DNA of 6,238 bases from positions 1 to 6,238 of the forward strand of contig JACUUS010000132.1 of the NCBI GenBank assembly GCA_014859215.1, read 5' to 3'. Under the pieces are notes generated by a model that made no database searches, was not told where the DNA came from, and saw only the letters and a list, made by a program, of their open reading frames with translations. This DNA comes from Dehalococcoidia bacterium (GTDB lineage: Bacteria > Chloroflexota > Dehalococcoidia > SZUA-161). Below, piece by piece: positions 1-5,089 of the stretch. Position numbers and translations under genes: made by a program. Each line of letters begins with the position of its first letter. The stretch's first letter is position 1.

Positions 1-42
1 CGAACAGTCGCAAAGGTTGACCGGCGGCGCAAAGAAGGGTAA
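1..42 (+). CDS. Possible C-terminal tail of an upstream gene (partial)
   Basis: Frame 1 is open from the window edge and ends at a TAA at 40-42, giving 13 residues, RTVAKVDRRRKEG. A basic tail of this kind is a plausible protein C-terminus, and it would place the preceding gene about 110 bases before recJ on the same strand. Thirteen codons are too few to identify a family or to prove coding, so the call rests on position and composition only. Frame 2 also stays open here, up to a TAA inside recJ, but its product has low-complexity, non-family character. Confidence 0.3.
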   Translation, partial: RTVAKVDRRRKEG

Positions 43-59
43 ACTTATACAATGCTACG

Positions 60-123
60 CGCCGGTTAGCCAGTCCGGCGGCTGCCTCCCCAGTACCCGG
101 GGACAGGGAGCGCGGAAATCCGC
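60..123 (+). other. Three short GC-rich inverted repeats in the recJ leader
   Basis: Three small stem-loops can be drawn in series. Bases 60-65 pair with 75-80 (CGCCGG/CCGGCG, 9-base loop). Bases 88-91 pair with 99-102 (CCCC/GGGG), with an alternative outer pairing of 86-90 with 106-110 (CTCCC/GGGAG). Bases 112-115 pair with 120-123 (GCGG/CCGC, 4-base loop). None is followed by a T-run, so they are not classic terminators. In DNA this GC-rich, short stems are common by chance. I recognise no named RNA family. Confidence 0.3.
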
Positions 124-141
124 CCCGGCTATTCTGGTTCC

Positions 142-146
142 AGGAG
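142..146 (+). promoter_or_regulatory. Ribosome binding site that fixes the recJ TTG start
   Basis: AGGAG lies 6 bases before the TTG at 153, an ideal Shine-Dalgarno distance. The first ATG in the frame, at 192, has no comparable site before it. This supports TTG as the start. Confidence 0.75.
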
Positions 147-152
147 AAAGCC

Positions 153-1862
153 TTGACCCGGCAAAAATGGCAAGTATGCCCGACTCTCCCCATGGAAGAA
201 ATCGGGCGGCGACTCAACTCTGTTTCGCTATCTTCGCAAGGTAAGTCCGTTATTAATCCCCTGCTCGTCCAGCTGCTCCACAATCGCGGAGTCGAAGACC
301 CTGCCGAGTTCGAGATCTTCCTCACGGCCGATGAAAGGCTGCTGCATGATCCCTTCCTGCTCCCCGATATCGAGAAAGCCGTAACCAGGATTCTGCGCGC
401 GCTGCTGGGGGATGAGCTCATAGCAATTTACGGGGACTTTGATGCGGACGGCATAACGGCGACCGCGTTGATGGTAGAGGGTATCTCCAGGCTGGGGGGC
501 AGGGTCGTCCAGTACATACCGCACCGCCAGGATGAAGGGCACGGCCTGAACTCTCCGGCCCTGAAAGCCCTCAGGGATGACGGCGTCAGCCTGGTCATAA
601 CCGTCGATTGCGGCGTCAGCGGAGGGCCCGAGATCATGCAGGGCCGCGAGCTGGGACTGGATATTATCATCACAGACCACCATGTCACCCCGGGTGTGCC
701 GGCAGGGGCTGTGGCGGTGATTGATCCGCGCCGTCCCGACTCTATCTACCCTTTCCCGGACCTGGCCGGGGTCGGGGTCGCGTACAAGCTCCTGGAGGCC
801 CTTTTTCATAAGACGGGCAGGCACGGAGTGACCGAGTTCCTCGACCTTGTCGCGCTGGGGACAATCACTGACATGGTTCCTCTCAAGGGCGAGAACCGTT
901 ACCTTGTTCGGCGGGGCCTCGAAGTCCTCAACAGCACGGCGAGGATAGGTTTGCAAGAGCTCATAGCGATAGCCGGACTCGAAGCCGGCCGCCTGGACGA
1001 GGAGAGTATAGCCTTTGCTCTCGGACCAAGACTGAACGCCAGCGGAAGAATGGCTCATGCCGTGGCCAGCTATGACCTGCTGGTTACTTCCTCGCGGGAA
1101 GAGGCACGCCGTTTGGCGAGCGAGCTTGAGTACAACAACTGCGAGCGGCAGAGGTGTACCGTGGAGGTGCTGGGCAGGGCGAAGGAAATACTTCTGGCTG
1201 AAGGCTGTGAGCAGCCCCTTCTCATGGTGGGGGACCAGGATTTCCCTCTTGGCATAATCGGCGTGGTAGCGGGAAGAATCAGCGATTTCTTCTACAGGCC
1301 TGCTATAGTCCTCCAGCTTGACGGGGACAGCGCCAAAGGAAGCTGCCGCAGCATCCCCGAGTTCGATATCTTCTCGGCGCTGGCCGAATGCGGTGAGCTT
1401 CTCACCCGTTTCGGAGGTCACCCGCAGGCGGCCGGATTCGTAGTCTCAAAGGATAACCTGGAAGAGCTTAACCGACGGCTTCTCCATATTGCGTGCAGGC
1501 AGCTATCCGGCGTCGACCTGCGGCCTGTCATACGCATAGACAGGGAGATACCGCTGGCCGGCCTGGACGGGGATACCTTCAGGACTATAGCCAGGCTGGC
1601 GCCTTTTGGAAAGGGCAATCAGGTTCCTACCTTCCTCAGCAGGCGCGTGGAACTGGTCGAGTCCCGAAAGATGGGCGTGAATGGCGACCACCTCAAGCTC
1701 AAACTGCGGGATGGCAGGCTGGTCTGGGACGCGGTGGCTTTCGACCTCGGCGACCGGGAGCTGTGCCGGTATCTTGACCTGGTCTATACTCTCGCGGTTG
1801 AAAGCTGGTCGGGCCGGGAGTTCCTTCGATTGAATGTTGAGGACATCCTTCCGTCGAATTAA
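153..1862 (+). CDS. recJ: Single-stranded-DNA-specific 5'-3' exonuclease RecJ
   Basis: The product is 569 residues, close to the usual RecJ length. RecJ degrades single-stranded DNA from 5' ends in recombination, mismatch and base-excision repair. It acts in the cytoplasm with two divalent metal ions. The DHH phosphoesterase core is complete: GDFDADG (94-100), VDCG (151-154), the name-giving DHH (175-177) and the Asp in TITDMVPL (240). LNASGRM (294-300) matches the conserved LNAxGR motif. The DHHA1 domain carries RFGGHPQAAGF (419-429), the substrate-binding GGH signature. Residues from about 455 to the end form the C-terminal OB-type domain, with the family-typical APFGKGN at 483-489. The start is TTG at 153, backed by AGGAG 6 bases upstream; the KWQV at residues 5-8 also resembles RecJ N-termini. 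The next gene lies 232 bases away behind its own promoter, so recJ probably ends its transcription unit. No rho-independent terminator is visible. Confidence 0.97.
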   Translation: MTRQKWQVCPTLPMEEIGRRLNSVSLSSQGKSVINPLLVQLLHNRGVEDPAEFEIFLTADERLLHDPFLLPDIEKAVTRILRALLGDELIAIYGDFDADGITATALMVEGISRLGGRVVQYIPHRQDEGHGLNSPALKALRDDGVSLVITVDCGVSGGPEIMQGRELGLDIIITDHHVTPGVPAGAVAVIDPRRPDSIYPFPDLAGVGVAYKLLEALFHKTGRHGVTEFLDLVALGTITDMVPLKGENRYLVRRGLEVLNSTARIGLQELIAIAGLEAGRLDEESIAFALGPRLNASGRMAHAVASYDLLVTSSREEARRLASELEYNNCERQRCTVEVLGRAKEILLAEGCEQPLLMVGDQDFPLGIIGVVAGRISDFFYRPAIVLQLDGDSAKGSCRSIPEFDIFSALAECGELLTRFGGHPQAAGFVVSKDNLEELNRRLLHIACRQLSGVDLRPVIRIDREIPLAGLDGDTFRTIARLAPFGKGNQVPTFLSRRVELVESRKMGVNGDHLKLKLRDGRLVWDAVAFDLGDRELCRYLDLVYTLAVESWSGREFLRLNVEDILPSN

Positions 1863-2010
1863 AGGGCCGGGGAAGCTGATAATCGAGACTGCATTGCCTT
1901 TGGTTCCGGCGTTCTCGCTTCAGTTCCACTGCAAGGCCCTTCCCCACATTGCCGCTTGCCGAAACCCGTCTGTATGTGCACGACCAGAGCGGGGAGGAGG
2001 TCCGGTCAAT

Positions 2011-2040
2011 TTGCACAGCTTCGGGCCCAGCCTTTATAGT
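2011..2040 (+). promoter_or_regulatory. Sigma-70-like promoter for the antiporter gene
   Basis: TTGCAC (2011-2016) and TATAGT (2035-2040) are separated by 18 bases. The -10 box matches TATAAT at five of six positions; the -35 box matches at only three. A transcript would start near 2047, giving a leader of about 48 bases before the ATG at 2095. The rest of the 1863-2094 gap shows no convincing gene, terminator or repeat. Confidence 0.5.
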
Positions 2041-2094
2041 CTGGATTGTAGTTGGGAGAGGGTAGCGGACTTATGCTCTTGAGAGAAAGCTAGA

Positions 2095-3798
2095 ATGGAA
2101 GATGTCGGGCTGCTTATTACGATGGCGATTGTCCTCGGTATCGCCCTCGTGGGCGCCATGATCGCCGGGCGTTTGAAGCTGCCGCTAATAGTCGGCTATC
2201 TCGCCGGGGGCATGATCATCGGCCCTTTTGGTTTCCGCCTGGTCGGGAATGTCGAACAGGTTGAGACCCTGGCCACGATCGGGGTTATTCTCTTGATGTT
2301 CACCCTGGGGCTCGAGTTCTCCAGAAAGACCCTGCGGCGCATAGGGAAGATAGCCGTTTTCGGCGGGATAAGCCAGATACTGGTCACAATCGGGCTGGGG
2401 TTGCTTGTGGGCTGGGCTCTGGACTTCGATTTTGCCGAGGCAATGCTTTTCGGCTTCTTTATCGCCCTCAGCAGCACGATAGTTGTCCTGAAACTGCTGA
2501 TGGCCCGTGGCGAACTTGGCAGCGCGCACGGGCGGGTGATGATCGGCATCCTGCTCATCCAGGACCTGAGCGTAGTCCCCATGATGCTGATTCTCACCTG
2601 GCTGGGGGCGCCCGACGGAGGCGCGGGAATACCGGCCTGGGTGCTGACGAAGGCGGCGATCTTCCTGGCCGTGGTGCTCGGGCTCGGCTTCTGGGCTCTT
2701 CCGAAACTGATGCGCAGAGTGGCCAGTGCGCGTTCGCGGGAAACTTTCCTGCTCGCGGTAGTAGTGCTCAGCCTGGGAGCGGCGTTCGCCGCGAACTATG
2801 TCGGGCTGTCCATGGCCCTCGGAGCTTTCCTGGCCGGACTTATCGCGAGCGAGTCTGAGTACGCTCAGCAGGCGCTTGCCGATGTCAGGCCCCTCCGGGA
2901 TATTTTCGCGGTCCTCTTCTTCGTATCGCTGGGGATGCTTGCCGATCCACGGTTCATTGTCGAGAATCCGGGGCTGGTCGCAATGGTCGTGGGAGCGATT
3001 GTGCTCGGCAAAGGCCTTATCATAGCAGCGATAACGCGCGTTTTCGGGTACAGCTCGAAGACCACGCTGTTTACAGGCAGCGGACTCTTCCAGATCGGGG
3101 AGTTCAGCTTCGTTCTGGCGGCGCTGGCGCTCCAGCTGGGCCTTATCGCAGGCAGCACCTATGTACTCACGATAACCGCAGCCGTAATCACCATAGTTAT
3201 GACGCCCTTCTCGCTCGGCTTCGTGTCGTGGGCTTATCATCGTCTCGTCCAGGTACCCGGCCTTTCAAAGATGCTGACCATGGGCGTGGACCCGGGTGTC
3301 ATCGAGGAGGGAAAACAGCTCAGTAATCATGTAGTAATATGCGGGTACGGCCGCATGGCCCGCCACCTGGTGCAGGTCCTGCAGAGGAGGAGCTTCTCCT
3401 GTCTGGTCGTGGATATTGACCCCCGCGTCATCGATCTAACCCACAGGCGAGAGATCCCCAGTATCTACGGGGATGCAAGTAATCGCGATATCCTGGCCAG
3501 GGCCGGCCTCGAGCGGGCCAGGGTGCTTGTCATAGCTTTCCCCGACCCCATCGCGGCGCGGCTGGCAATAGAACAGGCCCGCAGCATAAATCCCAGGATC
3601 GACATAGTCGCCCGGGTCCATCGTGTAGAGGACAGAGACCTGCTCAGGGAGAAGGGAGTGGCGGAGATGGTGCATCCCGAAGTCGAAGCCGGCCTTGAGA
3701 TAATCCGCCATACCCTGCACAGGTTCGGCTTAACGGGGCAGGAAATACAGTACATTATCCAGACCCTCCGGGAAGAAGAGCTCGAGAGTGCTGCGTGA
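2095..3798 (+). CDS. CPA2-family monovalent cation:proton antiporter with C-terminal RCK_N domain (KefB/YbaL type)
   Basis: The product is 567 residues. Residues 1 to about 385 are a hydrophobic block with roughly 12 membrane segments, as in CPA2 sodium or potassium/proton exchangers of the inner membrane. LSSTIVVLKLL (125-135) and LLIQDLSVVP (153-162) are family motifs; D157 corresponds to the conserved transport Asp. After a short linker, residues 411 to about 525 form a TrkA-N/RCK_N Rossmann domain: GYGRMA (417-422) is the dinucleotide loop, D440 ends the second strand, and YGDAS (458-462) is typical. The third glycine of GxGxxG is Ala422. No RCK_C domain follows; the chain ends in a short acidic helix. 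RCK domains of this type gate transport in response to NAD(H) or another nucleotide. The ion (K+ or Na+) cannot be read from the sequence, and glutathione gating as in KefC is not shown. The start is ATG at 2095, with a weak purine-rich site at 2081-2089. Confidence 0.94.
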   Translation: MEDVGLLITMAIVLGIALVGAMIAGRLKLPLIVGYLAGGMIIGPFGFRLVGNVEQVETLATIGVILLMFTLGLEFSRKTLRRIGKIAVFGGISQILVTIGLGLLVGWALDFDFAEAMLFGFFIALSSTIVVLKLLMARGELGSAHGRVMIGILLIQDLSVVPMMLILTWLGAPDGGAGIPAWVLTKAAIFLAVVLGLGFWALPKLMRRVASARSRETFLLAVVVLSLGAAFAANYVGLSMALGAFLAGLIASESEYAQQALADVRPLRDIFAVLFFVSLGMLADPRFIVENPGLVAMVVGAIVLGKGLIIAAITRVFGYSSKTTLFTGSGLFQIGEFSFVLAALALQLGLIAGSTYVLTITAAVITIVMTPFSLGFVSWAYHRLVQVPGLSKMLTMGVDPGVIEEGKQLSNHVVICGYGRMARHLVQVLQRRSFSCLVVDIDPRVIDLTHRREIPSIYGDASNRDILARAGLERARVLVIAFPDPIAARLAIEQARSINPRIDIVARVHRVEDRDLLREKGVAEMVHPEVEAGLEIIRHTLHRFGLTGQEIQYIIQTLREEELESAA

Positions 3799-3815
3799 TG
3801 TCCGCCGCACGAACG

Positions 3816-3844
3816 TTGAACGCTGCGCCCATTCAGTGTACAAT
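3816..3844 (+). promoter_or_regulatory. Sigma-70-like promoter for the hisZ-hisG operon
   Basis: TTGAAC (3816-3821) and TACAAT (3839-3844) are separated by exactly 17 bases. The -10 box matches the consensus at five of six positions and the -35 box at four. Transcription would start near 3851, about 20 bases before the hisZ ATG. It lies in the 73-base gap after the antiporter stop, so the his genes need not depend on read-through. A leader this short leaves no room for a T-box or a His-codon attenuator. Confidence 0.65.
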
Positions 3845-3851
3845 AGCGCAA

Positions 3852-3875
3852 ATGAGTGCTCCGGGGATTCAATGA
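3852..3875 (+). other. Seven-codon upstream reading frame overlapping the hisZ start
   Basis: ATG at 3852 opens a seven-codon frame (MSAPGIQ) whose TGA (3873-3875) overlaps the hisZ ATG (3872-3874) as ATGA. It begins at almost the predicted transcription start, so it would have to be translated leaderless. It contains no His codon, so it is not a classical his leader peptide. It may be chance. Confidence 0.2.
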
Positions 3876-5089
3876 GAGTGCAACGCTGCAAGGGGATGCG
3901 GGACCTCCTGCCCCGCGACATGGCCAGGTTCCGCGAGATCGAGACAAGATTCAGGGAATCCTGCCTGGGATGGGGCTATGAGGAGATCAGGACGCCCACG
4001 CTCGAGTACCTGCACCTGTTCACCTCGGCGGGCACGCTGTCTCCGGATATGCTGGGTCGGGTCTACTCCTTCCTCGATTGGGACGGCTGGAGCGGCGAGA
4101 GAGTGGCGCTGCGGCCGGACGGCACAATCCCGGCAGCCCGACTTTACGTCGAGAATTTCCGGGACCGCCCCGTCGTCAAGATGTTCTATATAGCCAATAC
4201 GTTCGCCTTCGAAAGCAGCGGCGCTGAGTCCAGGGAACGCTGGCAGTGCGGGGCGGAGCTTATCGGCGGGACGAGGCCCCAGGGGGACGTGGAGCTTATC
4301 TGCCTTGCCCTCGAATGCCTGAACGGGGTGGCCGGACCGGTGGAGATTCGCCTGGCGCATGCGGGCGTGCTGAAGGCCTTCCTGGAGGGCCTTGGTTTGA
4401 GGGGCGAGGATGAAGCGGCGGTGATGGAGCAGGTGTTCTCCGGGGATACCGGCGCGGTAGGCAGAGCGGCCGGCGGGAGCGAAGTGGACAGGTATGCTCA
4501 TCTCCTTTTCGGGTTGAAAGGCGAGTCCGCCGGCTTCGTCGAAAATCTCAGGAGCGCCTGCGTTCCGTCCTTTCCCGCTCTTGGTCCCGGCCTGGACGAA
4601 TTGGAATGTATCGCCGGCATGCTGACAGACGCCGGTTTCGAGTACCGAATAGACCTGACCTCCGGGAGGGGATTCGAGTATTATACGGGCATTATCTTCG
4701 AGTTCTATGCCGGTGGGCAAAGGCTGGGTGGAGGGGGCAGATACGACGAACTGGTACCTCTGGTGGGCGGCCAACGCGCCTGCGCTTCCGGTTTTGCTCT
4801 CTACATGGACAGGATAATAGACCTGGTCAAAGAGCCTCGTCGCAGGCGGAGAGTCCTCTTGCGGACCGGCGCTGACGAGACTCTGCGCGCCTGCGTCGAA
4901 ACGGCCCGGCTGCTGCGGAAGAACGGTTTCATCGCGGAGTTCGACCTCGGGCACGGGCAGGATGCGTTTGATTGGACCGTCAAAGTCAATCCGGACGGCG
5001 GCTTCGAAGTCAGGCATGCTTCGGGCAGCAAAGAGAAACTGGGCCCGGATACAGCCCGGCTGCTGGACTTCCTGGGAGGTCCCGCGTGA
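3872..5089 (+). CDS. hisZ: ATP phosphoribosyltransferase regulatory subunit HisZ (histidyl-tRNA synthetase paralogue)
   Basis: The product is 405 residues with a class II aminoacyl-tRNA-synthetase fold. HisZ does not charge tRNA; it joins short-form HisG in a complex and provides histidine feedback control. Visible motifs: RDLLP (10-14), motif 2 with RPDGTIPAAR (81-90), QCGAELIG (125-132), GRGFEYYTG (265-273) in place of the synthetase's VRGLDYYTG, and motif 3 with GGGGRYDEL (286-294) and SGFALYMDRI (306-315). Residues about 326-405 look like an abbreviated anticodon-binding-type domain lacking the usual middle section, arguing against a true histidyl-tRNA synthetase. The immediate overlap with hisG settles the role. 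I chose ATG at 3872 because homology begins there (RVQRCKGMRDLLP); the frame continues back to 3788 but that part is unlike the family and spans the promoter. The ribosome site is weak (GGGGA, 3863-3867). A catalytically active paralogue remains a minor alternative. Confidence 0.88.
   Translation: MRVQRCKGMRDLLPRDMARFREIETRFRESCLGWGYEEIRTPTLEYLHLFTSAGTLSPDMLGRVYSFLDWDGWSGERVALRPDGTIPAARLYVENFRDRPVVKMFYIANTFAFESSGAESRERWQCGAELIGGTRPQGDVELICLALECLNGVAGPVEIRLAHAGVLKAFLEGLGLRGEDEAAVMEQVFSGDTGAVGRAAGGSEVDRYAHLLFGLKGESAGFVENLRSACVPSFPALGPGLDELECIAGMLTDAGFEYRIDLTSGRGFEYYTGIIFEFYAGGQRLGGGGRYDELVPLVGGQRACASGFALYMDRIIDLVKEPRRRRRVLLRTGADETLRACVETARLLRKNGFIAEFDLGHGQDAFDWTVKVNPDGGFEVRHASGSKEKLGPDTARLLDFLGGPA
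5074..5080 (+). promoter_or_regulatory. Ribosome binding site that fixes the hisG GTG start
   Basis: GGGAGGT lies inside the end of hisZ, 5 bases before the GTG at 5086. With the stop/start overlap this gives strong support for that start and for translational coupling. The second GTG, at 5092, is too far away to be preferred. Confidence 0.8.

Noticed and set aside
17..53. TTGACC (17-22) with TATACAAT (46-53) as an ordinary sigma-70 promoter
   Set aside because: The spacer is 23-25 bases, well outside the usual 16-19.
17..244. 75-codon forward frame across the recJ leader
   Set aside because: It overlaps the recJ start in another frame, has no ribosome site before its TTG, and encodes a low-information sequence.
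228..1421. Long antisense open frame (397 codons) opposite recJ
   Set aside because: recJ carries all the expected DHH-family motifs. The reverse-strand product matches no family I recognise and is a by-product of GC-rich codon use.
1863..1960. Transcription terminator after recJ
   Set aside because: GGGGAAG and AAGGGCC can each pair with GGCCCTTCCCC downstream, but not in one collinear stem, and no T-run follows.
1975..2017. Inverted repeat TGTGCA (1975-1980) / TGCACA (2012-2017) near the antiporter -35 box as an operator
   Set aside because: Six-base arms 31 bases apart are likely to arise by chance and match no regulator site I recognise.
1834..2082. 82-codon forward frame between recJ and the antiporter
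   Set aside because: It begins inside recJ in another frame without a ribosome site, runs across the antiporter promoter, and its product looks like no family.
2185..3240. Antisense open frame (351 codons) opposite the antiporter
   Set aside because: Its product is rich in His, Gln, Glu and Arg, the expected shadow of a membrane protein's hydrophobic codons; no domain is visible.
3788..3871. Longer hisZ start at 3788
   Set aside because: The extra 28 residues overlap the antiporter end and the promoter and do not resemble HisZ N-termini; family similarity begins at 3872.
3869..5017. Antisense open frame (382 codons) opposite hisZ
   Set aside because: hisZ has clear class II synthetase motifs; the reverse product has none.
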